Part shown: one piece after another, positions 1 through 12,446 of the stretch
How the letters are laid out: every line of letters begins with the position of its first letter
How positions within the stretch are numbered: the first letter of the stretch is position 1
Assembly (NCBI GenBank): GCA_030272585.1
Contig: BSYQ01000008.1
Coordinates: 3,162,001-3,226,000 of the forward strand
Direction: 5' to 3'
Length of the DNA: 64,000 nt
DNA from: Bryopsis sp. KO-2023
Lineage: Eukaryota; Chlorophyta; Ulvophyceae; Bryopsidales; Bryopsidaceae
Position numbers and translations under genes: made by a program
The notes under the pieces: generated by a model
The model's database searches: none
What the model saw: the letters and a program-made list of their open reading frames with translations, nothing else
Told to the model about the DNA's origin: nothing

Positions 1-3000
1 GGTGATTATTTGTCAATTATTTCGCAATATTGTTCGTTCTATTTATATCCTACTTTTACAACGGTGGTCAAAAGGAAAAAAAAAACTTCGTCAAGGATTT
101 CTTTTTTTTTTTTTCAAGGGAGAGGGGGGTGGGTGCTTTTTTCCTTTTTACCTTCCCCTTGGCCTTGTGTCAATGCCAACTTCCTGTCGGTGTCAGACTC
201 CATTTCCTGATCAATAAATAATAAAGAAAAAAAAACACATCTCAACATTCATTCAAAAACAAAACTGTGGGGGCACCCTTGACCGAGTTGATGAATATCC
301 AGGAAAACAACGGGAAAAAAAAATGTTTGTAAAAATAAAAGTGGGGGCTTCCTGACCCAGGTCCAAATCCTGATAGGTACGAATCTCCCTTCTGGAAGTC
401 AGCCAGCCCCACAAAAAAAAAAGCCTCCAAAATTTTCTGTCGAAAAAATTCAAAATGTTTCACACTCACTGCAGAATTCGCCGAGTGCTGCCCTTCTCAT
501 GTTCATGTGCCAAGCCGTTATTCGTTCATTATTGGTGGTGTATGTTTTGCTTTTCAACGATATCTCACCGCCAGTCGTTTCCTGTGCGCTTCCAAAGTGT
601 TTTTGAATCTCCAGGTTCTGAGATCGGCGCTGAAAGGGTTATATTCCAGCATGGCTTTCAGCAGCGTGATGGCAGCTTTCTGAACGGAGGCTGCCTTGTC
701 TGACAGGTGTCGATAGCCCGCCTCTGCCAGCGGAACGTAATGGTCTATCGGAATCACTTTGCTTTGCACCAGCATCGTCCACACTCCGAAAGTCCGAGCC
801 CTGTGTTGGGGGTTTCATGTTCACCCGTTAGCATGGTGCTTTCAAATCTTTTGGGGTGGAGGGGAAAACAAAAAGTAAATAAAAATAAACCAAAAAACAA
901 ACACAAACATAAACACAAAATGAACCAAAAATAAATAAATTTATAAACAAAAATAAATTAAAAAAAAAACAATTTACAAACAAAAAAAAATGAAAAATAA
1001 ACCGAAAAAAAAATAAAAAAAATCCAACAAAATGAAACAGAATGTTGCACGAGCGAACCCCTACCTTGTGTATGGGCTGACATCCAAGAACCTCTCCATC
1101 AGAATCCCTAGCGCCCTGTTCTGGAACCTCAAGCTGCGCTCATCATCCACCACCCCCTTTTCTGAACACCCCATGAGCCCGCTTTCCTTAAACACCACAT
1201 GGCCCAGCGCCGAAACCAGAGAACTCCTGATCGTGTGGACCGAGCACTCCCAATAAGGCGTCAAAAAAGACCAGTGGTTTTTCAAAGACACCGGGACGTG
1301 GTTGGCCAGAGCGTCGATCGTTTTTGCGATTCCTTTGACTAGCATGGATTTTCCGTCGGTGATGTCCCAATGGACCGACAGATCGTCGGCGGTGTTGGCA
1401 CTGATGGCTTTTACAATTTCTCTGGTCTTTTTTTTTGAATTAAAAAACATTTTTGGGGTAGGGGAGGGGATGGGAAGAACACACGGAAACACACACACAC
1501 ACCAAAATAAGAAAAATGGAAAAAAAAGATGATAAAAGTTGGGAAAATGTAGAAACACACCAAAAACCGTCTTTTGTTGGATGTAATTACCGAACAACGA
1601 TTTTACGTGAATGGTAAAAAAACCGTACATATTATTCGAAGAAAATGAACCTTTTTTTTCCATTGTTACAGTGAAAATACATGCGACCCTGTGAAAGATC
1701 CATATCACTGAAACTGGGCTCCAGCACCAAAACAAATTGCAGCACAGTAGCGTATCAACGTGAAAGGAGCCCAGTTGAATGATTGGACCAAAATATCTTT
1801 CCCTCACCCCAACGAAAACAAAATAAACAAAATAGAAAAAAATTCTCACCATATCATCCTTCCCTGAGCTTTCTGCCTTTGCTGCGATTTCGCCGATCAC
1901 TTCGGGAACGTGTTCGAATTTTTTCAGGAGATTTACCAATTCATTTGCGGTGCTCTCCCCCATCTGAAGGTTTCTGACACAACATGCACCCACCTTGACG
2001 ATTTCCTCACGGATCTTTGCAACTTTCAATGGCATTTCCCCCCTCAATGCAATCGACACCTGGCACAACATTGTCAAAAAAAAACGAAAATGAACAAATG
2101 AGAATTCCAGCCCATACCTTTTGGGGACCGAAATGGTGAGCTCAAGGGAATTTTTTTTTTCTTCTTTTTAACATCATCGATAAGATCCAATTCTATTTTT
2201 TCCCCTTGAGAATACAAAAAGAGAGGAGTTTTTTTCCGTCTATCTTCCAAATTTTTCTTCATCTTTTTTTTTCGTAAGCTCCCCCCCAAAATAAAAAAAA
2301 TAAAAAATCTTAAAAAAGAAAAAGATTGTTGTGTGTCTGGCTGCTCAGCTTTTTTTTTTTTTTTTTGGGGGGGGGGGTTGGACATTACTCACCATCTTGA
2401 TGCAAAGGTGGCCAACGGATTGCCCACTGCTTTCCCTTTCTCTGCTGCCAGCAAAATCACCCTCCAGTTTGTTCTCGATTCTGGTGACTCCAGCAAAATT
2501 TTGCAGGGATCTATGCAAATGATGCCTCCAGTCCCATCCCTTGCTGTCTTCCGATGCTCCACCTTTCCTTTTTCTCCCACCACCTTTTTTTTGCAGCGAA
2601 AAATCGTCCTTTCCCGTTTCGACATCCCATAACCAGTGCAAAAAGAAAAGGAACACCTTCAGGCTGAAAAAAAAAAAAAAAAAAAGCGATTAGAAAAAAA
2701 AAAACAACGAAAAACACTACGAAACAGAAAAATTTGGCTTCAGAAGATTGTTTAAAAAAATCAAAATGAAATGAAAAGAAAGGGGGGGTGGCGTGTTCAT
2801 GCATTTCCTGGTGTGCAAGTTCGAAATACTGCATGGAGACGGAACAAGATTGTCTTTCCACCATTTTATTTTTCCAAAAATAGATAGTCCTATCTAGGCT
2901 GAAAGCCCGCATCCAGCCCACACCGCTCCAAAAAAAACAAATCGAGTTCCCTGCATCCGGTCTTTGATTTCACCCCATCGCTCAGAAACAATCCTGCCCC

Positions 3001-4321
3001 ATATGGCTTGAAAATCAAGTATTCCAGGAAACCTCCAGTTTTTTTTTGTCTTTTTTTTTCAATATATGCTTTCAAGGACTCTCAAGCCTTAACGATATAA
3101 TCGGCTGTCACCCTATATTGTCAGCTCAAAACCTCACCACTGACGCTCCAGCATTTGGGGCTCCTTTTCCACTTCCACCTCCGACGCCATGATCAGGATA
3201 TTTTCGTTGAAAACATCGCAGAGGGCGCTCTTGAAATCCGGCTGGACGATTTCGAAATTTCTGCAGACATGAACCCAAACAGCAAATGCAGCTTCTCATT
3301 ATGTTAAGAAGAAAACAATCCCCCTCCCTCCCCCCTCTCTATTGCTGTTCCAAAGCCGCTGGCTTTGATTTTTTACATGTCCTTTTGCATTTAAATGCAT
3401 TCGCAGATTTGCTGTCTTTCCTTCCTATCCATTTTTGATTTTTGTTTCAATTTTTTTTTGTATCCAGATCGAAGCCTCATGGTGTCGATGCAAGGATTTG
3501 GCTCATCGTCCACACTACTTCAATTTTCTTAGGAGGAGGGGGGGGGGGGGATAGGATGAGGGTTGCGTTTTTTCTCCAGCATATCTCAGTTTTGCAAATA
3601 TGAAATCATCGCTTGTTGAAGAAGCTTTTGCCGGTAGTTTATTCTATGTATCACCAACATATATTTCTGGTGATATGCCAGCTCCAGGAGCATTTTAGAT
3701 GAATTGTTACGTAATACTGTCACTGGACCCGTATGTCTGACTGGGGGGTTCAGAGTTTCTGGATCGAGCACTACCTGAACACGGAAAAGAGGCCATCGAA
3801 AAAATCCTGCTCCACGATTCGAGAGGCCTCCTTGAAACGCAGGTCGTTAACGATGCCTGGCGAAAGACAACACCGACAACTCTAGAATATTAAAAAATAT
3901 CCCATGAAACTGACCGAGACAAACAATCAAGGGCCAGGGGAACTCAAGAAAGAGTTTGTGCGCGGCATGCGTCGCCTTTTCGATAGCTTTCACGGCGCGA
4001 CGAAGACAAAGGAAAACAGCTCCAGTCAATATTGTAGGTTTCTACAGACGCTGACGTCGTATTCTGTGCACTGAGAGAACGAGCGTCTCCGATATAAAAA
4101 ACAGCAACAACACGAGGACATTGGCGAGCGAGACGATCACTTTCGCTGCGCCAATCAGGTTTCGAAAGACAGGGACTGAGGATTTTCAGCAAGGATATGC
4201 GGGGGTACCCACTGTTCGCGAGACTGGAATCGTAGGGGACTTGCTCTTGGACGTGCAGGCCACGACGCTGCGGATTCAGCAGGTCCTCTGGACGTCGAGG
4301 GATATGGAACTCCAGCGCCAT
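1..4321 (-). CDS. NCAPD2: Condensin complex subunit 1 (CAP-D2), 5' two-fifths or so; 3' part lies beyond the left edge
   Basis: Non-SMC HEAT-repeat subunit of condensin, which binds the SMC2/SMC4 ring and compacts mitotic chromosomes. Translation starts at the ATG at 4321; the N-terminus MALEFHIPRRPEDLL followed by HVQEQV matches the family start (EFHLP..PEELL..VVQEV). Clear exons are 3138-3260, about 2393-2632, 1850-2059 (reads ELVNLLKKFEHVPEVI, the family's 'LLQHFEHL' helix), 1065-1426 and 569-800. The last reads HLSDKAASVQKAAITLL then EYNPF, matching the family segment 'DKS..V.KNAIQLL..FL.NNPF'. All have GT donors and AG acceptors on the minus strand. That segment lies roughly a third of the way into animal CAP-D2, so most of the C-terminal HEAT repeats are outside the window. 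Exons between 3300 and 4200, and left of 569, were not fully resolved. Identification is from remembered family motifs, with good confidence. Confidence 0.85.
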
Positions 4322-5636
4322 GGTAAAGTTGGCTGTCGGGCGAATGGGAGGGTTACTTGTTTCGTTGCTGAACCCCCCAAATAGAAAACCCCACAAGAAT
4401 TATCTAAACTTGAAAAAAAAAGCGTGACACGAACGTAACGCCCATTCGAATTTCAAACTCCCCAACCTTGCCTCCAATCGAAATCAGCCCAAGAGTTTTG
4501 CTCACGGACGATCTCGTCTCGACACACCTCATCCTTGTGATTGCAGTCGTCTGTAGGCGTTACATATAACGCATGCATTACTCGTCCGTTCAGTCGTCAC
4601 GCTTCCAACACTGGATGTAACGCTCTAGTATGATGTCAGAATGTATGGATTCAAGGAAATGGATGGGGGTGGTTCCAGGGGTTGTGTTGTTTTCAAAATT
4701 GCACCCAGATCAACTGACAATAAATAATTTAAATATTTGAAATTAAAAAAAAAAAAAAACAACTGGAGAAAGACCATGCTCCCTGCTACTGTCGTGAAAC
4801 TGTAAGCCCTCCATCTTCTGCTGAGGGGGGGGGGGGGGGGGGGAAGGCGGGCGCTTGCTCTATCTTCCCAAACTTTAATTCTTTTGTTCAGTTCACCACC
4901 CTGATTAGAGGTGATTAGGGTAATTGGCCTCCCCCCCCCCCTCCTCCCACCAAAAACAAAGGAAAACAAAAAAGAAAATCCTCGACTAAAAATCTAAGGC
5001 TACCGTGGTGACACAAAAATACGAAAGAAACAAATGTCAGAAACACTGCATTTTCTTTCCCTTGTTCGATTTGGTACGGAAAAAAAACACAAACTTGGAA
5101 AAACACACACACTAGGAAGCATTTTTTAGAAGATTTCGAATGTATAGAGATTTGTTGTCGACTCCAGCCAAGTGCAATATGAAATCCCCGTCTTTATATA
5201 GACCTGTCACATCCATCCACACAAGGGGTACATTCAACAAGAAGGTGAAAAAAAAAGAACCTAAAACGAAGAAAGAGCAACAGAATGTGTCTAAGTCTGT
5301 TTCTTTTTCCCTTTTTTTTGAGAGAGAAATATTATTAGCAAGGAGAAGGTGCCCTCCAAAAACGACTTGAAAAAACCCAACAAAAAAGAATGTCTCAAGT
5401 GCGTGTATGTAAACACCGTTTTACAGGCCAAATCAGCCCCATACCTACTATTTTTTTAATTCCATTTTCAAACAGCATGTGATATTGGAGGAAAATTAAA
5501 GAAATTATTTATTTGTTCAATATATCCAAACGCCAATCAGTTATTATACCAGAAAGTGTCGATCAATGGTGTTTTCACAGCACAGACAAACACTAGAAAT
5601 ATTATATTATAGCGGCATTTTGCATGAAACAAAATT
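4322..5636. other. Intergenic region between condensin and glycosyltransferase genes
   Basis: No supported exon. It contains the condensin 5' flank, a long poly-G run near 4825-4842, poly-C at 4931-4940 and AT-rich sequence. Short ORFs here are low-complexity. Confidence 0.6.
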
Positions 5637-7974
5637 TCAGGAAACAGGATTTCCACCTGTTTCGACAGTTCTTGGGTCCCTTAGAAACCTCAGCCAATTT
5701 CGCCCGCTGCCCTTCCAAATGTAAGAATTGAAAGCACACTGCGGTGCTATTCGAACATGGTTGGAATATTCAGCCCTTGAAAAATTTCAAGGAAAACACA
5801 CACATCCACACACACCAAATTCAAAAAATGGAAAAAAGTAAGAAGGTAAAAGTTTGGAAAATGTAGAAACACACCATTAATCCTCTTTTATTATATGCAA
5901 GTAAGTACCTAACAGCGTTTATACATGAACGGTACCCCCCCCCCCCCCCCACACACACACACATTCGAACAAAAATGAACCATTGATACCATGGAAACAT
6001 ACGTGGCTCAATGAAAGATCCATATCAAGCACTTCCTACCTTTCCACACAAACGAACAAAAAAACAACAACATTCTTCGTTCATTTTTATTTCCCCCCCC
6101 CCCCAATCTTTCCACACAACCGGAACCCAAAACAACACTCTTCGTTCGTTTCGATTATATTCTCACCTGTCCATTTCCCTGAGCAACGCTTTCATTGCAT
6201 CATTATCTCCGCTTTTGGTGTCTCCGGCTTTCCTGATGTAGCTGTCCATAGACCACCATTTCTCCAGAAACCCCACCGACCAAGCGCTGTTCTTCAAAAA
6301 CCAAACCCCTGCGTTTGCCCCCCCAGCATCTTCCGTCAGGATCAAATCTGGGCCCATGAATCCAGACATCGGCAGCAGAGTTTCCAACTCGGTTTCGTGG
6401 TTCATTATGACCGTGTCGGAATCCAGCCACAGGATCCAATCGTATTGAGAAAGGAAATGTCTGACCGCCAATATCTTGCTCCAAGCAGGGGGGCGCTCTC
6501 CTGAAAAGGCAACATCATAGTTTGGTTTAGAGCTTGGATGCATCTTGATCGAGTTTTTTTTTTTTGGTTTTTCTGGAGGAAAGCATGGAAAAATGTTTCC
6601 TTATTGTGTTATTGTGTTCGCATTTCTATAGGATATATTCCCCTTAATCAGGAATAACTTTTTCTAACTTTCCTTTTTTTCCCCACAGGCCAGGTCAGGA
6701 CACACATTGTTACAATTTCCATATTTTTTTTCAGTATTTGTGTTGAAAGTTTTTTCTTCGAGCTCAGCTTGGTTTGTACTTCCTGAAAATTGTCGAAAAT
6801 ATCAAAAACTGACGTGCAACAGGCCGCCCCCCTCCCTCTCCCCCCGCCCCCCCAAAAAAGAAATAATAATAATAATAATAATAAACTCGTGCTTAAAGAA
6901 AACATATAAATATTTTTGGCATCAACAAACGAAAAAACCGACTTACGGTCTAGAAGGTCGCTTGCATTGATATATTCATAATTGTGCAGTCTTGCATAGC
7001 TTTCCTTGTTTTCCCTGTTTGAAAAACCAAAAAAAAAAACCTCAGCAAAATTAAAACTTTCCTTCAGAAAATGCCATACGAAGAATGGTCGAAACAAAAT
7101 GCGTGTAACACAGATGCACGGAAAAACACACATACATAGTGGATTGAATGACGGATTTTTTTTTATGCAGTTATTCCTGAAACGACCAAACAATAGAATG
7201 CAGCATTTCTCCGCTGAATGCTGGAAAACTTTATGTGATTCAATCGTTGTCTCCTCCCCCAAAAAATAAAAAAAAAACAGCACAAAAAACATATGTCTAG
7301 ATGTCCCCTTCACGCATGGTCAAGATTTTGTTTTTTCTTGAGTTCAACAAGTATTGGTGTTGCTTTGTTTGTTTTTTTTTGTGTTTTTTTCCGTTTTGAT
7401 CAGTCGATTTCTCACCAAGTCAATTCGATCACTCCTCCAAAATCTCGCTGACCTTGCTGAGCGGCATTACTTCGGCTGCCTGCTAGAGTTACCTGCAATG
7501 AAAAAAGAGATCAAATTAAGAAAAAAACAATATATTCCTTGAATTGGCAGAAGTGCACCCCCACAACCCCCAAAAAAATATATATAATAACTTAAACAAA
7601 CAATTTCCAGTCAAACAAAGAAAACCTATAGCACATATGAAAACTGACACAAAATTTTTCTTCATCAATTCCGCATCAGAGAATAACAAATGAAAAACAC
7701 AACAACAAATACGAAACGAAAACAGAAAAACCTGCACAAAAAAAGAAAATACTTCAAACATTTTTCCTGAGAAGGAAAAAAAAAGGAGAACTTCTGATAA
7801 CCACCAAAACAGACTTACTATTCCGATTCTTATATTTCTATCAGTTGAGGAGCTGTGATCTTTAATGCACTCCCATGAAACTCGACACGAACGCAACCCC
7901 CCTAGTTGACTTCTGGTGTGAACTCCCCTCCATGTGACTAATACTACTGCAATCAAAGTCAGTAGCCATACCCC
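5637..7974 (-). CDS. GT34-family glycosyltransferase (GMA12/MNN10-like), type II membrane protein; first exon not found
   Basis: Golgi nucleotide-sugar transferase of the GMA12/MNN10/xylosyltransferase superfamily. Exons on the minus strand: 7819-7974 (hydrophobic VWLLTLIAVVLVTW, a signal anchor), 7416-7492, 6947-7014 (NKESYARLHNYEYI, the typical 'N...YA..HGY' strand), about 6167-6543 and 5637-5775. The large exon carries WILWLDSDTVIMN with the metal/UDP-binding DxD motif, then NAGVWFLKNSAWS and a DND/DNDAM segment. The last exon reads HVRIAPQCAFNSYIW and ends at TGA 5637-5639. Phase joins 6167-6543 to the last exon cleanly (AG|G). The phases of 6947-7014 and 6543 do not match, so a small exon between them is probably missing from this model. 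The initiator ATG lies upstream of 7974; candidates near 8265-8271 are unproven. Acceptor sugar and donor specificity cannot be read from sequence. Confidence 0.82.
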
Positions 7975-10117
7975 CTGCAGTATTACAAAAACAAATGATT
8001 GAGGATATTAAAAAAAAATTAAAGAAGTCAACCTCTAATGAGTGTTCTTCAACAGAGAATGAAGAAAAACTTATTATTTCAAAAAAACAACAAAGTTTAG
8101 AATATTTTATTTTATTATGACCCTCTTCGATCTTATACTTTTTACTGCCCGTCGAAAATGCATGTTTCCAGCCTTTGGTGATCAGATCTATTTTGTAGTT
8201 TTTTTAAATTGTTCTATTTTGAATTTGATGTTGCGGTCGAGCGACCCTAGCTGATTCTTTCTCATTTGCATTAACCCATTCGCCAATAAATGGAGTAGAA
8301 AATGCACTGAAAATATGCTCCCAAGTTTTTTGGAATATTATTGGGAGCTGATCCATACATATCTATATCTATATATATATATATATATATTTATTTTTTT
8401 AATCAGCGATCCAAAAAACAAGAAGCCAAACGACGCATTTTTTTTGATAAGTTTTTTTTTTCGCTCCCCTTCTTTTTTTTCAGCATTCCATGCCAATCGA
8501 TTTTGATAAAGAAAAAAAAAAAGACTGGAGGTTGCACCATGGCACCACACTAATTCCAAATTTTGGAAAAGACACAACCGTCGTAACCCTTTTCTTTTTT
8601 CCCCCACAACTGGAGCTTTTTTCCAACCTATTCAATTGTCTACTTATTCCCGGCTTGCACTGCCATCGGCTTGCACTGCCACTGATGCCATTCATTTTAT
8701 TTTTTCGGCTTTCCACGATTGAAAAATGGCCCTTTGCACTACAAAACATCGAAACACTATTTCCTTCCCTACCCTCCACCTTCCCAACGTTTTTTTTTAA
8801 TCTATACCATAATTTTTTTCCTCCAGAACGCACGTCCAAAGCCTCTCCTCTTCCTACTTCTCGACGAATTCCCCACCAGAGCTCGAAACCACGCCCCCAA
8901 CTTTCCTTTTCCCCGATATTTATCGTCCACGAACGGAGACAAACCGATTTCGCCATTTTCCTCGTAACCGTTATTCGTCCTCCTCCCCCACCGATACTTG
9001 CTCGTCCGCATTTTCTTTTATCGAGAGAAAAAATTACGGAAACCCCACACCCCCTCGCGCGAAACTCCACCTTCTTCGCAAAGCGATTGCTTCAAACCTT
9101 TCTAGTTTGGTCTTTTTTTTTTGGTTTCCAGGAATTTCCCCACCCCCACCACCAACCCCAACCGACTTCTCGTAGGTGGGCTTCTATCTTTCTTTGTTGT
9201 TCCAAGTTTTTACGTTTCTACGTGGCTTCCTTTTTTTTTTGGCCTTTGTTTTTTTTTTGGGGGGGGGAGCGTACCTCGCTGATTCTCCCCTTGTGCGATC
9301 TTGGTTTCCTGTGGAATGCACCAGCACCCCATTTTCTCATTTTCGGCAGCAGCGCAATTTTGTTCTCGTCCGGGTAAAAAGGTAAAAAGGAAAACCCCCC
9401 GATGGGGTGTGTTCGAATTTGTGTCGCGAATATATCGTTTCTTCTTTTGTTTCGATAGGAAAAAGTGGCTGGGGGGATGGTACCAAGTATGAAAGCGAAA
9501 ATATGGTGGAGGGGGTGTGAGTTGGTTTTTTTACCTCCACCCTTTGGGAGGGCTGGTTGAGATAATTTTTTTCAAGAATCGAGGCCATTTTTTTTAACCC
9601 GTTCCGACTGTAACGTACGCGCGTGTGTGTGGAATCAAGAAAAAAAAATGCGACTTGGAGGAAGAAAGACAGGCAATGCATTTTTTTCAATTACGTAATG
9701 CTGACACGGATGGGGTTTTTTTCTCATTTTTTAGTTTTTTCTTCCCAATGAGCAAAACCATTGAACCGTTGGCAGAATGCCCCCCCCCAAAAAAAAGCTG
9801 AATATAAAATATGGGCCCACAGTTTTGCCTGCTTTTGTAACTTCTAAACTTTGGTGCAAACATGCCTGCTGTTGTTTTTTCTCCCTGAACTAATTTTTCC
9901 CCTCGTGAAAAAAAAAAAAGGAAAAACCACCAGGATTCGCCAGTTTAAAAAAATAAACAAAAACATAGAACAGAAAACAAACATGTTCTCGAGAGTATAC
10001 CAAGCAAAAAAATGGAAAAAAAAAATTCAACAGAGGGGTAGAAAAAACAACAAAGGAATAGCTTAGCAAGAATAGCATGTTTGATGTGATGAGTTCCTGC
10101 ACTCATGACTAAAAAAA
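7975..10117. other. Long region without a supported gene
   Basis: AT repeats (8371-8391), a strongly pyrimidine-rich plus strand (about 8460-9330), poly-T/poly-G at 9247-9267 and poly-C/poly-A at 9781-9797. A 295-codon ORF at 8490-9377 exists only because of pyrimidine bias (runs of Phe/Pro/Leu/Ser). The 5' exon of the GT34 gene probably lies at its left end. Confidence 0.5.
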
Positions 10118-12413
10118 CTACTTTGGCAGTTTGGCAATGTCAGCACATTCGTCCCAAATTTCCTGAGCAACTTCATGCTTGAGCGCCTCTGGTGCAATGG
10201 ACACTCGACGTGTATCTTTGGAAAAGATACCACCAAGAGGTTTCGAGAAGAAAAAAGAAAAAACACACACGTAGACAGATCTGTCAACATCATGGCAAAC
10301 ATCCATATTCTATTTCTTGACATAAGGGATGCACTTCTTTCTTCACACATCTTTACAAATGTGTAATGATTTGGAACTTGTATAGGAAAAGTAACCCCAA
10401 ATAAGTCTTCTTTGAATCAATGTGAATGGCAAATTTCTGCAAATGCTAGACAGAAACGATACTTGCAATCTTACGGTGAGCAACATTTCTTCACACAGAG
10501 AACCCAAATATAAAACCCCAATCACGATTCCTCCCCCCCCCCAAAAAAAAAACACACACGCACACATGTCAAATTTCATGTACAAAAATGGCAAAAACTA
10601 AACTCTTGAACCCCAAAGCCAACCCCCCCCCCCACCCTTCCCAGAAAATTTGAAAAATCAAAAACAAAAATTAGAAATAACTAGCTATAGAATGCCCACT
10701 GACCTGCGAGAAAAGCTCCTCGAAGCGCCCATCGTAACCTCCAATCGACGAACGAGGCTATGGTGAATCCGATATTGAGCAAAATTCCTTGTGGTTTCGT
10801 CAACAGAAACGTGGAGAACAGACCTCGAGTGTAATAGCCACCAGGAGCAACATCCTCGCTAGCTGCTGCGTGCAAGTAAACCCCGATGCCATCTTCCGGC
10901 GGTTGGAAAAAGAATCGAAAGATGTCACTGTTTTGACAAAAAAAAAGAAAACAAAAACAAGAAAGATTGCTACCAGAAAAATTATCCCCCCTCCCTAATT
11001 CCTCTTTCCAAAAAAATAAAGAGAATTATCAATAAAGAAAGAAAAAAAAAACTTTCGATGCCAAGAAGGGGGGGGGGGAGGGAAACGGGAAGAAAGAAAA
11101 TGAAGTCATTTCAACTGAAAGAAAACAAAAATAATTAAAAAAAAAAAATCTGGGAAGGGAGATATTATTTTTTCCCTCTTGTTTTTCACGAATTTAAAAA
11201 ATATGTTGAATATGAGAATCAAGCAGTACATGGGCAAAAACCACAAGAAAAGATGATCTGCCAGCAAAATGTCTAAATAAATAATGAATTAATAATACAT
11301 CTATAATACACTATTGTTTATTCATTTTGGAAAAAAATAAGGCAAACAAAACCATTTAAGGAAAGCCAACCAATTCGTTTTTTTCTCTATTGCAAACAAC
11401 TTCCCTCTCACTATCTCAATCTAGAAAAAAAACGAGACTTGAAGTAAAAATAAAAAACGACTGTAGCTAAAATTGCAAAAACAGAAGAAAAAAAACAGCC
11501 GACTCACTTGACGGGGAACGAATTGGTTATTCTTGATGAATCCCAGATACGAGTGTAAACAGCACCAGGATCCAACGCCATGCAAATCTATTTTTATCCA
11601 CAACGCAGCCAACAAAACCTCGGATCACCAATGGTGGATGAAATTTTAAAAAAATAATTTTTATTTTTTTTATTTTTTTTGGAAGCTCCGATGTGTCGAC
11701 CAATAATGTTCCACAGAGCGAGAAAAACAATTTCGAACGATAAAAATAAATAAAAATAAATGACAGTCCCCTGAGTGTTGTTTATAACATGTTTTCGAAT
11801 GGGGAAAAACTGGGGAAAAAAACAAAAACAAAAGAAAACTCTTACCACTCCTTTGTCCATCCATTTTTCTTGAAGAAGTTTCATGAACATAACAAGAGCT
11901 AATTTACAGTTTGGGTACGACGCGCCCTCCCACTGTCTACCTTCACAAAAAAAACCCATAAAATTTACAAGAAATATTTTTTTTCCAGTTGAAAAGAAAA
12001 ACTCAATGTAAGGAATGTTTGATTTATTTTATTAATTCTATTTTCATCTTTCTTTTACTATGTTTCAATTCATTTCTCAGTTCTCTGTTTTTTTTTTCAA
12101 AAATTTATTTACAGCGTGTGATAACATTAAATGAGAACAACCCACCAAAAAAAAAAACACGAACTTACTATATTTAAATCACATATTTTTTACTGAAATT
12201 AAAAAACAGAGAAACTGAGTAAATGGGTTCGTTATGTGTCTTTTCACCCATGCAGTCCGCTCCAGGAAACACCGAAATCAGACGATCGAATTGACCTTCC
12301 AATGGTCAAAGAAGGGTAAAAAAAATGTTCATATCGCATTCATATGTGCCCAAACTCCAGTGTTTTTTGTCAAAAGCCTGGGGTATCGGGAATGCATCAA
12401 AAGTAAACAGCAA

Positions 12414-12446
<33 letters not shown>

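Noticed and set aside
2074-2385. Lys/Phe-rich ORFs around poly-A/T tracts in condensin introns
   Set aside because: They arise from homopolymers and lie between clear condensin exons.
8490-9377. 295-codon plus-strand ORF, and an overlapping 196-codon minus-strand ORF
   Set aside because: The region is strongly pyrimidine-biased. The product is runs of Phe, Pro, Leu and Ser with no domain, and both strands are open together, as expected from composition alone.
12295-12400. Apparent in-frame TGA in the SDR gene if 12300-12390 is read as exon
   Set aside because: The true catalytic YxxxK exon is at 11846-11940. A model with small exons at 12451-12476 and 12248-12295 keeps the frame open, so no pseudogene or stop reassignment is needed.
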